Shown here in pieces: positions 13,830 through 21,439 of a DNA stretch of 64,000 nt; the stretch's first letter is position 1, and every line of letters starts with the position of its first letter. Location of the stretch: positions 23,999 to 87,998 of the IMG/VR virus record IMGVR_UViG_3300036781_000236; one strand, written 5' to 3'. The DNA comes from a virus. The position numbers were made by a program, and so were the translations under genes. The notes under the pieces are model-generated. The model searched no databases and was not told the DNA's origin. It saw only the letters and a list, made by a program, of their open reading frames with translations.

Positions 13830-15931
13830 GTGGCGTCCTCGGTGACGTAGGACTTCGCGCCGGTTTCAGCGTCGTACTCCACCCGGACACGACGCGCAGA
13901 CGCAGCAACAGGCTCAGGGGTCGTGACATGCACATCGACCTGGGCGGCTGGGACATGAACGTCGATTTTCTGCTCAGGCACGTTCACGATGATAGGCGAA
14001 GGCTCCGCCGCCGCCTGCTCCGGCACATGCACCGTGACGTTCGCGACAGGAGCGGGCTGCACAGGCATGTGAACGTCGAAGCGTGGCTCCACCTTCGACC
14101 CCTCCACCGTCACCGCCAAATCGTGCTGTGGGACGTGAACGTGGATGTCGCCAAGTTGGGGCGCTGCGGGTGCAGGACGCGAGGCGAACTCGCGAAGCAC
14201 CCCGAGCGCCGTCAATGCCAATGCGTCCCCGGTGCCGTGCGTGCGCTCCGTATGCGCAGACGCGACGAGGGACGCGATCCCTTCCGTGGTTGCCTTGTGA
14301 GACGCCGCGAGTGCTTCGATACCGGCGCGCAACGCAGGTGACTCCGCTACGTGCGGCAGCGACGCGACGAGCGCCGACACGTCTGGGGAATCAGAGAGAA
14401 GGTTCTGTGTGTCCCCTTCGAGTTCGAGCGGCTGCGTGGCGAGTTCCAGAAGCGTCGCGAACTCAACCTCAGCGGCCGTCTCGTCGGCCTGCTGCTTCTC
14501 CTCCGCTTCCTCCGCGATCCACCGCTCCACATTCGGGAGCGTGAACACGCCTTCGTCGCCTCCTTCCACCCGCGCGGCCACATCGGAGTGGATAGGCTCC
14601 GCGAGTTCAAGGTGCCAGTACTGCAACGCTTGGTCGACGGGATCGAATCCTGTCTCCTGCCCTTCGAGGACACGGTCTTCCTCGTGCTCTGCCCAGTAGG
14701 CGTTCAAGGCTTCCTGGGCGTCCACGGCGATCTCTTCGATCATCACGCCAGCGTGAACATCATGGGCGGCCGCGACCATAGCTTCGTCGTCTGTGGTGAT
14801 TGCTTCCGCACCATTGTTCTTGCGTGCGTACAACTCCGCGAGGGTCGCGCCTTCCACGGCGTCCTCACCAGCCCATGCTGCTACTTCGTCGGCGGTCATC
14901 GGCAGGAACTCGATCTGCGACGCGCACCGTCCCGGCCGGGTGACGGCAGGATGCAGCGTCCCGAGTTCGTCGTTCGTCGTGACCAGCGCGAGTACCCGGA
15001 GGCCCTGCCCGATCATGCCGTCCACTACGTTCAGGAGCCGCGACAGTCCCTGCCCGTACTTCTCCTTCGCGGTAGCGGACAGCAGCTCCCCCGTGTCTTC
15101 CAGGATGAGGACACGCCACTTCCCGAGCGGGTTGCTTTCCGCGTACACGTCGCCGCTGACGGGTTCGAGCATGTCGTAGCTGTCCGCGAGCAGCACGTTG
15201 ATCATGTAGGAGGGGTCGTCCACGAAGAACGAGTCGGGGTCGGTGATGTAGTGGAACTCGGCCCACGGTGCCCACTGCGACGCAAGCGCCCGGAGCGCCC
15301 ACGACTTCCCTGTGCCGGGCTGTCCCTGCCAAAGCAGCAGCTGGCCGTCAACCGTCTCGGGTGCGTCCCACGCCATGAGCGACCCGAGCGAGTCACGGAC
15401 ATGGGAGGTGTAGTTCTGCTCGATGTCGCCCCACTGTGCGGACTCCACACGACGGAGGCGCGGGATAGGGCCGTGCTTGCTGTTCGCCCAGAACGTGATC
15501 GGGACGGTCGCGTTGTCCTGCGTCAGATACGACGCGGGATACGCCTGCCTGAATGCAGCGCATGCGGTGTCTACCTGCGTCTGACTGTCTCCTGCGACGC
15601 GCACATTGAACCAACCGTCCCCGATGCTGATAAGCGCGAGCGCACCGCTGTTTGTCGCTACAACCGCCGATCCCCTGTCTACGAACAGCACGTTCTTGGA
15701 CGGAAGCCCTGCGCTACTAGCTTCGATAGGCCACGAGTCGCCGCCCCAAACCGGCGACTCCCTCTGCAACGCGTGCTCCTTGAAGAACTTCTCCGCTGCT
15801 CCGCCGTACAACATGTCGTACGTCGGGAGCATCGCTGGGGCCGCAGCCGTGAGGCTACGGAACGCGGCACGGCGACGCTGCGAAAGCGTGCGCGGCTGCC
15901 GCTGCCCGACCTTCACACTGGCGCGACCCAC
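13826..15931 (-). CDS. AAA-type ATPase in the capsid gene cluster
   Basis: 701 residues. Walker A GQPGTGKSW (203-211), Walker B VLILEDT (274-280), a sensor-like VTTND (about 320) and RPGRC fit an AAA ATPase. The N-terminal part resembles the DUF5925 region found with such ATPases in actinobacteria and their phages. A long acidic helical stretch follows. The C terminus has beta-like repeats of the type VHVP (HVHVPQ, VHVPEQ, VNVPEQ, VHVPAA). It follows the protease gene with a 3-nt gap. Its role in head assembly is unknown; remodelling or an ejected protein are possibilities. Confidence 0.75.
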   Translation of the reverse strand: MGRASVKVGQRQPRTLSQRRRAAFRSLTAAAPAMLPTYDMLYGGAAEKFFKEHALQRESPVWGGDSWPIEASSAGLPSKNVLFVDRGSAVVATNSGALALISIGDGWFNVRVAGDSQTQVDTACAAFRQAYPASYLTQDNATVPITFWANSKHGPIPRLRRVESAQWGDIEQNYTSHVRDSLGSLMAWDAPETVDGQLLLWQGQPGTGKSWALRALASQWAPWAEFHYITDPDSFFVDDPSYMINVLLADSYDMLEPVSGDVYAESNPLGKWRVLILEDTGELLSATAKEKYGQGLSRLLNVVDGMIGQGLRVLALVTTNDELGTLHPAVTRPGRCASQIEFLPMTADEVAAWAGEDAVEGATLAELYARKNNGAEAITTDDEAMVAAAHDVHAGVMIEEIAVDAQEALNAYWAEHEEDRVLEGQETGFDPVDQALQYWHLELAEPIHSDVAARVEGGDEGVFTLPNVERWIAEEAEEKQQADETAAEVEFATLLELATQPLELEGDTQNLLSDSPDVSALVASLPHVAESPALRAGIEALAASHKATTEGIASLVASAHTERTHGTGDALALTALGVLREFASRPAPAAPQLGDIHVHVPQHDLAVTVEGSKVEPRFDVHMPVQPAPVANVTVHVPEQAAAEPSPIIVNVPEQKIDVHVPAAQVDVHVTTPEPVAASARRVRVEYDAETGAKSYVTEDAT

Positions 15932-15934
15932 CGT

Positions 15935-18106
15935 CTACGCCTCGATGGAATCAGCGAGTTCCGCGATCTCGGCCATCGCGGCCTGGCACTCCGCACCGCA
16001 CACGATCCCGGCGGCCGTCAAAGACATCACCTCGGGTGCTTCACCCGACGCGACCACGGATGCGCGGGTGCGGGGGATCGGGAACCCAGGCACGTTGACG
16101 GCGAGCGCGGCGACGAGTTCGAGGTTGCCGTTCACGTTCCGCCAGTCCCCCGACAGTTTCGCTGCCCGCAACACACGGATCGTTTCCTCCGACGTGCCGG
16201 GACGAACAGCCCCCGCGACCCAGATGCCGTGCTCGTCCTCACCGCACGCCACATCCGCCACCACAGTGCCTGTGTGGTCGTAATGGGCGGCCGCGGCGGC
16301 CTGACCCAACCCCGATGACGCATGGCCGGTGCCGAGGGTGATGTTCCCGACTGGGACACGCTCCCCGTCCGCACAGGCGATCTCACCGAGCATGTAGTAG
16401 GCGTAATCGGTCTTCGACCGTGGCGCGTACACGTGGTTGTCTGGGAACGCGATGTGCGGGACGTTCCACTCAGCAGCATGGCCGTACACCTGCCCGTCGT
16501 CGGTGACGGTGAGCGGCTGCGGCCCGTCGAACTCGGGGTTCGCGAACCACTCCACGGGCGGGCGAACGGGGATCTCGGTCTCGACCGCGGAAGCGACCAG
16601 AGCCGCAGCGTTCCGTACCGGGGTGACGCGGTAGCCGCCCTGCGACGTGACTGTCCACATCGCTTCGAGCTGCGTCGAAGCGACCAGCGACGACGCAAGC
16701 TGGATCGTGGCTTCAGCGAACGCCTGGAACGGGCACGCGGTCGCCATACCGATAGTGGCGTCAGCGACGACGATGATCGTGTCGTCGCCCTTCTCCCCAA
16801 ACGCGATGTCGATGAGGGAGGGTGCGTCGGTTTCGTCGTCGGGCTTCGGTGCCCACACGCCTTCCGCGTCGAACCAGTCGCTTTTCGGCCCCACATCGTA
16901 CTGATGCACCGCCAAGTCCACGCTGATGCCGCGCAACGTGCCATCTCCGACCATGCGGGCGATCATCTGCCCGAACTCGCCGTCATCGAACACACCCGAC
17001 GCCTGGATCAGATTCCCTTCGCGCCAGATGTTGTCGATCCGTCCCGCGACCTGAGCGCCATCGTGGCCGCCCTCCGCAGACGTTTCGACCAGGCCCATGA
17101 GGGTGAGCGGCAGGTCACGCCACGAGATGCTGTCAGGAGCGAACGCACGGTTGTCCGCCGTCATCGCGGCCTCCGGTGCAAGGGTGGCGGTCCACTGCAT
17201 CTGCGCAGATGCCTTATCCGAACCTGTCGGCACCTTCGTGATGTCAGGCAAGCGCGGCGACGGGTTCCGCTTCGGGATACGACTCGACGGCTTATGCGCG
17301 TCGATCAGCGGAATACCGTCGTCGCCCGCGAACGTGAGAGCGAATCGTGCGAGGGTGTCACGCAACGGTGTGTCCTGACCGTCACGGACAGTGACGTACT
17401 CCGCGATCTCCGCGATCAGGCCGTCCACCGCAGCGGCAGCGAGGTCTTCGCCGTCCATGTCCGTCGTCTCGAATCCGTCGCAGTCACAACCGAGGGCGGA
17501 GCATGCACCCATGTTGCCGTCGCCGCCATGCATGCCGTCAGGGTGGCCGCAGTCACCGTCAGCGCACACCGCCGTGTTCGCGACGGCTGCCAACTCCTCT
17601 GTGTCGGCCTCGGCATTCGCGTTGTCGTCCTTCCACGGCACGGTGATGGTGTCGTCCTCGTACTTCTTCGCGGCTGCCTTGTAGTAGCCCTCCACTGCCG
17701 TCTTGATCTTGGCCTTGTCGGCGTCCGGGATGTCAGCGCCGCCACGGGCACCCGAAAGCACACCCGCGACCGCGGTGACAGCCTTCCAGACGGCGTGCTT
17801 GCCGCCGTCCTTCGACACGAACGGGAACTTGTACGACGACTTGACCGCAGGGTCACCGTCGGAGTCCTTCCACATGAAGCAGTCCGCGTCGGCGGGAAGT
17901 TCGTAGTCCTTCGTGGCCGCGGGGCCGTCCCACGCCTCGTCGCGCGCGCCGAGCGGAAGACCGTCCGCTCCGCTCGCGTCAGCGGTGATCGCCGCGAGTT
18001 CCGCGACCTGCTCCTCAGTGAACGCAGGGATGCGCTTCTCGGCCGCCACACGTGCGGCGGCCCTACGTGCCCTACGACGAGCCTGTGCGGCTCCAGATCC
18101 AGCCAT
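15935..18106 (-). CDS. capsid maturation protease (multi-domain)
   Basis: 723 residues. Residues 1-30 are very basic (ARRRARRAAARVAAEKR). A Cys/His cluster with CADGDCGHPDGMHGGDGNMGA follows at about 180-200. A protease-like core follows (SISWRDLPLTLMGLV, GRIDNIWREGNLIQASGVFDD, LRGISVDLAV), as in proteases fused to or replacing scaffold. A second region (WFANPEFDGPQPLTV, GHAAEWN, HIAFP) is typical of actinophage versions. The start at 18106 has an AAGGGGAA ribosome site. It would trim the acidic N terminus of the capsid protein. Confidence 0.65.
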   Translation of the reverse strand: MAGSGAAQARRRARRAAARVAAEKRIPAFTEEQVAELAAITADASGADGLPLGARDEAWDGPAATKDYELPADADCFMWKDSDGDPAVKSSYKFPFVSKDGGKHAVWKAVTAVAGVLSGARGGADIPDADKAKIKTAVEGYYKAAAKKYEDDTITVPWKDDNANAEADTEELAAVANTAVCADGDCGHPDGMHGGDGNMGACSALGCDCDGFETTDMDGEDLAAAAVDGLIAEIAEYVTVRDGQDTPLRDTLARFALTFAGDDGIPLIDAHKPSSRIPKRNPSPRLPDITKVPTGSDKASAQMQWTATLAPEAAMTADNRAFAPDSISWRDLPLTLMGLVETSAEGGHDGAQVAGRIDNIWREGNLIQASGVFDDGEFGQMIARMVGDGTLRGISVDLAVHQYDVGPKSDWFDAEGVWAPKPDDETDAPSLIDIAFGEKGDDTIIVVADATIGMATACPFQAFAEATIQLASSLVASTQLEAMWTVTSQGGYRVTPVRNAAALVASAVETEIPVRPPVEWFANPEFDGPQPLTVTDDGQVYGHAAEWNVPHIAFPDNHVYAPRSKTDYAYYMLGEIACADGERVPVGNITLGTGHASSGLGQAAAAAHYDHTGTVVADVACGEDEHGIWVAGAVRPGTSEETIRVLRAAKLSGDWRNVNGNLELVAALAVNVPGFPIPRTRASVVASGEAPEVMSLTAAGIVCGAECQAAMAEIAELADSIEA

Positions 18107-18151
18107 GACCGATTCCCCTTTTCCAGATGGACGGTGAAAGTTCCGTGGGCC

Positions 18152-18167
18152 GTAGGCTAGCGCGGCG
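18152..18167 (-). promoter_or_regulatory. 16-bp shared element upstream of the protease gene
   Basis: On the minus strand CGCCGCGCTAGCCTAC, identical at all 16 bases to 23606-23621 upstream of the portal operon. Both copies lie 30-60 nt before the first gene of a structural transcription unit, so a late-promoter role is likely. TAGCCT could act as a -10 box. Confidence 0.5.
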
Positions 18168-18190
18168 GGGTGGTAGCTCCACACCCACCC

Positions 18191-18219
18191 TTGACTTCGT
18201 ATAGCAGGCTAGGTATGGT
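18191..18219 (+). promoter_or_regulatory. promoter of rightward operon 2
   Basis: TTGACT, 17-bp spacer containing CGTATAGCAGGC, then TATGGT. The first 18 bp are identical to the operon 1 promoter at 9691. The leader continues with the shared GTCACGATCC motif (18226-18235) and AAGGAGG. Confidence 0.7.
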
Positions 18220-18225
18220 TGGGGA

Positions 18226-18235
18226 GTCACGATCC
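18226..18235 (+). repeat. GTCACGATCC leader motif of operon 2
   Basis: Same 10-bp motif as at 9727, here 7 nt downstream of the -10 box and therefore close to the transcription start. Its reverse complement closes the operon at 19329. Confidence 0.6.
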
Positions 18236-18251
18236 ACCAAGGAGGCACACC

Positions 18252-18650
18252 ATGAGCAAAGAAACACTTCTGCTTCAGGAGTACGGGTTCGGCGGTAAGC
18301 GCGTTCCCGATCTCACCATCGAGGTTGAGTACCGCAAAGCGCCGTACTACGACCACGACACCACCTACGCGCCCGACCATCGCGGCAAGACGCTGACGGC
18401 GTACGACGTGTATGTGGACGGAACCCTCACAGGACGTATCCGTCAGACCATCGCGTCAACGGACAGGAACTACAACACGATCCGTGTTCCTGGACGCGGC
18501 AAAATCGCGTGGTCGTGGGATCGCAAGCACACAGCAGGACCGAACCGACAGGATCGCACCAGCAACTACCCTGGCCTCTACAGAACTTCCAAGCGCTCCG
18601 CGGTTGGCGACATGATGGGATACGGATGCGCCACGAAGGTTGCATCGTGA
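18252..18650 (+). CDS. hypothetical protein, first gene of rightward operon 2
   Basis: 132 residues, rich in Arg and Tyr, with a beta-rich N-terminal half (LTIEVEYRKAPYYDHDTTY, LTAYDVYVDG). AAGGAGG lies 9 nt before the ATG. It is basic overall, so nucleic-acid binding is possible but unsupported by a motif. Confidence 0.65.
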   Translation: MSKETLLLQEYGFGGKRVPDLTIEVEYRKAPYYDHDTTYAPDHRGKTLTAYDVYVDGTLTGRIRQTIASTDRNYNTIRVPGRGKIAWSWDRKHTAGPNRQDRTSNYPGLYRTSKRSAVGDMMGYGCATKVAS

Positions 18651-18850
18651 GTGTCGTCGCGCGAGTCTACGACAGCGGCGGCATCACGGAGCACACCGAC
18701 ACCGTGCAGATCGCCACGCTCGTAGCGTCACTCAACCTCGCAGGCTTCGAGATGAAGCCTCACGGATCAGTTAGGGATCGCGTGCAGATGCGTAACGAAG
18801 CAGCCGGTGTCGACATCACCCTGTCCCTTCTCAAGAACGAGGATGCATGA
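18647..18850 (+). CDS. small hypothetical protein
   Basis: 67 residues from a GTG overlapping the previous stop (GTGA). A strand-helix pattern (VVARVYDSGGITEHTDTVQI, LVASLNLAGFEM, VDITLSLLKNEDA) suggests a small alpha/beta domain. No family recognised. Confidence 0.6.
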   Translation: MSVVARVYDSGGITEHTDTVQIATLVASLNLAGFEMKPHGSVRDRVQMRNEAAGVDITLSLLKNEDA

Positions 18851-19308
18851 GCTACGACTTCTCCGCACGTATCGACACGGGCGGCCCGTACCCGCACTAC
18901 ATCGAACCGTCCTTTGATGACACCCACCCTGGTCTAGCTACCAACGGGGTCGAGGGTTCCACCGTGGCCTTCTACCCGGAGGGAGGTTACACCCGCATCG
19001 GGAACTACACCTCGAATGTCTCCCCGATCTGGGCGCGCTGCCTCACGAAAGCCGCGCTCAGCATCCGGTACCCGAAGCACCTCCCAGACGGGGATATGTG
19101 GCTGTCCGACATCGACGGCGAACGCCTCGGTGACATCACGACGCTTCTCCACGCCGCCGTCGAGTACGGCATCGACCACCTCGAAGATCTGCGCGAACTG
19201 GAACCCGAGAACAGGTGGGGAAACGCGGAAGGCGCGATCACCTACCTGTGGGACATCCAGCGGTTCAGCGAGATGCACCCCAACGCGTTCCTGAGTCTGA
19301 ATCGCTAA
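18847..19308 (+). CDS. hypothetical protein, last gene of operon 2
   Basis: 153 residues from an ATG overlapping the previous stop (ATGA). It begins MSYDFSARIDTGGP, typical of a conserved phage family of unknown function with an N-terminal YD motif, and has a helical C terminus (LHAAVEYGIDHLEDLRELEP). Function unknown. Confidence 0.65.
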   Translation: MSYDFSARIDTGGPYPHYIEPSFDDTHPGLATNGVEGSTVAFYPEGGYTRIGNYTSNVSPIWARCLTKAALSIRYPKHLPDGDMWLSDIDGERLGDITTLLHAAVEYGIDHLEDLRELEPENRWGNAEGAITYLWDIQRFSEMHPNAFLSLNR

Positions 19309-19328
19309 AAGCTTCTCGGCTGGTGCAG

Positions 19329-19338
19329 GGATCGTGAC
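19329..19338 (+). repeat. inverted copy of the leader motif at the end of operon 2
   Basis: GGATCGTGAC, the reverse complement of GTCACGATCC at 18226, placed 36 nt before the terminator exactly as in operon 1. Confidence 0.6.
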
Positions 19339-19373
19339 AGTTCTCCTGCCTCCAAGCCGCCGAGGATGAGCAG

Positions 19374-19393
19374 ACGGCCCCGCAAGGGGCCGT
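19374..19393. terminator. terminator between operon 2 and the MuF gene
   Basis: ACGGCCCC-GCAA-GGGGCCGT, a perfect 8-bp stem with the same GCAA tetraloop as the operon 1 terminator, followed by TACGCTTTCT. It lies between convergent genes. Confidence 0.8.
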
Positions 19394-19401
19394 TACGCTT
19401 T

Positions 19402-21066
19402 CTACTCCGCTTCCGCGTCGTCCCCGCTCATATAACCAAGCGTGCAACGACAGTTGATCACCGATCCCGCCTCACCGGATGGGTCACCTGGGAACATGAG
19501 CGAGTCGCCGTCCACGTCGAAAGGAGCGTCGAGGGGCTGCGTTTGTCCGTCAAGCCCGTCCACAAGTTCATGGCGCGGGTAGATAGCTCCCTCGGCGGTC
19601 ATCCACACCTTGCTTAGCTTCGAGTTCCCGCCGGTCGCGGCGTCAATGGCTTGTGTCGCGGCGAGGCTCCCGCCCCCTGTGGCCCCGGCGAGGGTGGTGC
19701 GGGCGATAGTGACAGCGCGGGTGTAAGACTGCTCGTTCATCCCTACCTGGATCGCCCTAGCGGTGTCCGGGATCGACAAGCCCTGGTCGTAGGACGCCTG
19801 CACGATCTTCGTGACGTTGTCCAACGTCGTCTGCGCGATGTTAGGGATCTGGCTCGCGGTGTTCGCGATCTCCTTCGCGACATACGGGTTGCTCACATCG
19901 AAGCTGACCCCTGCGCTTTCCAAACTGGCTTGTGTGACCGAACGAACCATCGCCTGCCGGACAGGCTCCGTCTTCGTGCGTAGCGAGAAGATCAGCGCAT
20001 CCACGTCCAGCATTTCGGCAGGGGCCGGGGCGCTCCACACGGGGTTACCGGCGGACGCCGCGTACAGATCAGCTTGGGCGTCGCGGAGGTTCGCCTTCGC
20101 CGCCTCAACATGCTCGGGGCTGCTTCCGTCGGATAGGGCGGTGCGGAGTTCGCCCTTAGCTTCCTCGACGGCCTTGTGGCGTGCCGCCAACTGCTCCGGG
20201 GTGAGCGTGGCGGGAGGCTGCTTCTTCGCGGCTGCGGCCGTCAACGGCAATCCCCCGGTGAGCGGCAGCGTGATCTCGACCTGGTCGCCCCGGACTACGT
20301 AGAGCGCATCGAACGTCAATGGAAGCCCGAACACCGTTGCGGTGTCGGGCGCGTCGGGTGTGCCAGTGGATGCGTGCGCTTCGAAGCCGTGGTCGCGGGC
20401 GTACTCGACCCCGTACTTCACCAGTGCCTGCGTCACCGCTACCCGCAGTTCGACCAGACCTGGTACGTCGGGAAGGAGGATGCCGATGGTGTCGCCGTCT
20501 GGTTTCCCGAACTCGCCGCTACCTGCCACCACACCCGTCAGGGGACCGCAGTTCGCAGCGACCAACCGCAATGCGTCACCAAGCATGTCGAGTGGCCCAT
20601 CGATCTCCCCGAGCGACGCCAATGTGACGTGCAGCATCCCCGCTGGGTCACCGCCAGGGACAGTGAGCGCAGCGGATTGCTCCGCAGTAGGTTTCAGACA
20701 AACCATCGTGCTCAACGGTGTCGGAGCCGCCGCCGTCAACGCCAATGACGCAACGAGCGACCGGACATCAGCGGGCGCGAGTCCTACGAGCGCCGCCATG
20801 TCCGCGTCCCGACGTGCCGAAGCGGTGAGGTGGTTCGTCACTGTCGCCGTGAAGTTCGCGGCTGCGTCACGGCCTGCTTTCCGCAGGATCGGTTCGAGCA
20901 CCTTCACCATCCGCGGCACCAGATCGTCGGCGCGCTTATACCCAGCCTGGATGACACGGTTGTGGTGCGCCGCCGATGGTGCGACAGGGACAGCCTTCTC
21001 TGGCTTCGGCTGCGTCGCTTCCACCGCTTCCGCGGTGGTCTCCTTGACGGAGCGGTACTCGGGCAT
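19402..21066 (-). CDS. MuF-like minor head protein with internal 2H phosphoesterase domain
   Basis: 554 residues (a TTG at 21078 is an alternative start). Residues about 125-270 form a 2H phosphoesterase domain of the 2'-5' RNA ligase type, with HVT (150-152) and HAS (235-237) spaced about 85 residues apart. A helical linker follows. The C-terminal third carries a MuF-like head-morphogenesis region (TRAVTIARTTL, then W-x-T..HELVDGLDGQ and a closing INCRCTLGYM). MuF proteins bind the portal and can enter the host with the DNA. The gene lies just downstream of the portal gene, as usual for MuF. Confidence 0.75.
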   Translation of the reverse strand: MPEYRSVKETTAEAVEATQPKPEKAVPVAPSAAHHNRVIQAGYKRADDLVPRMVKVLEPILRKAGRDAAANFTATVTNHLTASARRDADMAALVGLAPADVRSLVASLALTAAAPTPLSTMVCLKPTAEQSAALTVPGGDPAGMLHVTLASLGEIDGPLDMLGDALRLVAANCGPLTGVVAGSGEFGKPDGDTIGILLPDVPGLVELRVAVTQALVKYGVEYARDHGFEAHASTGTPDAPDTATVFGLPLTFDALYVVRGDQVEITLPLTGGLPLTAAAAKKQPPATLTPEQLAARHKAVEEAKGELRTALSDGSSPEHVEAAKANLRDAQADLYAASAGNPVWSAPAPAEMLDVDALIFSLRTKTEPVRQAMVRSVTQASLESAGVSFDVSNPYVAKEIANTASQIPNIAQTTLDNVTKIVQASYDQGLSIPDTARAIQVGMNEQSYTRAVTIARTTLAGATGGGSLAATQAIDAATGGNSKLSKVWMTAEGAIYPRHELVDGLDGQTQPLDAPFDVDGDSLMFPGDPSGEAGSVINCRCTLGYMSGDDAEAE

Positions 21067-21080
21067 CTGGACGCCCAACC

Positions 21081-21275
21081 CTAAACCTCTACTTGACCCT
21101 CATCACGCGGGCGTGATTCGCCCATCACCGCAGCCTGCAACCGGCGAAGCTCGGATGCCTTCACCACTTCCTCGCCACCAGACTCGTCCCACGCCAATGC
21201 GCCGCCATGACCGCGCTGCTCTTTGACGACAGCCTCGGCGTTCGCGCAACGCGTCTCACGTGTCATGTCCATCAC
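21081..21275 (-). CDS. small charged hypothetical protein
   Basis: 64 residues from a GTG overlapping the previous stop (alternative ATG 3 nt later). It is charged and predicted helical (GEEVVKASELRRLQAAVM). Palindrome copy 6 lies inside its 3' end, encoding Ser-Arg-Pro-Arg-Asp. Located between the portal and MuF genes. Confidence 0.5.
   Translation of the reverse strand: MMDMTRETRCANAEAVVKEQRGHGGALAWDESGGEEVVKASELRRLQAAVMGESRPRDEGQVEV
21103..21116. repeat. 14-bp palindrome, copy 6
   Basis: Perfect TCACGC-GG-GCGTGA at the 3' end of a small gene, 37 nt before the MuF gene start. A plus-strand TTGACC lies just to the left. Confidence 0.7.
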
Positions 21276-21439
21276 TGCTTCCTCCGTGGCGGTGAACCAT
21301 CGATCTTGTCGAAAGCCCGCTCGGACGCCTTGCCTACCTCATCGACAGTGGTCTCTACCGCCTCGACAGCTTCCGCGACGATGGTCAACGGAGCCGTGAT
21401 GACTTCACCGACGATCCTCCCGAGAAGCTTCCCGATCAC
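21272..21439 (-). CDS. small amphipathic protein after the portal gene
   Basis: 55 residues from a GTG overlapping the portal stop (GTGA). An amphipathic helix (VIGKLLGRIVGEVITAPLTI, then a long Val/Glu/Ala helix) suggests membrane association or coiled-coil packing. A longer open frame exists upstream inside the portal gene but is not coupled to a ribosome site. Confidence 0.55.
   Translation of the reverse strand: MIGKLLGRIVGEVITAPLTIVAEAVEAVETTVDEVGKASERAFDKIDGSPPRRKQ

Noticed and set aside
14743-14756. TCACGCCAGCGTGA inside the ATPase gene as an operator
   Set aside because: Its arms are perfect but its centre (CA) differs from the other perfect copies, it is deep in coding sequence and no promoter box is nearby. 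Kept out of the count of true sites.
14351-18160. Rightward open frames of 655 and 612 codons opposite the ATPase and protease genes
   Set aside because: Antisense shadows with Arg/His-rich low-complexity products; the minus-strand frames carry clear ATPase and protease motifs.
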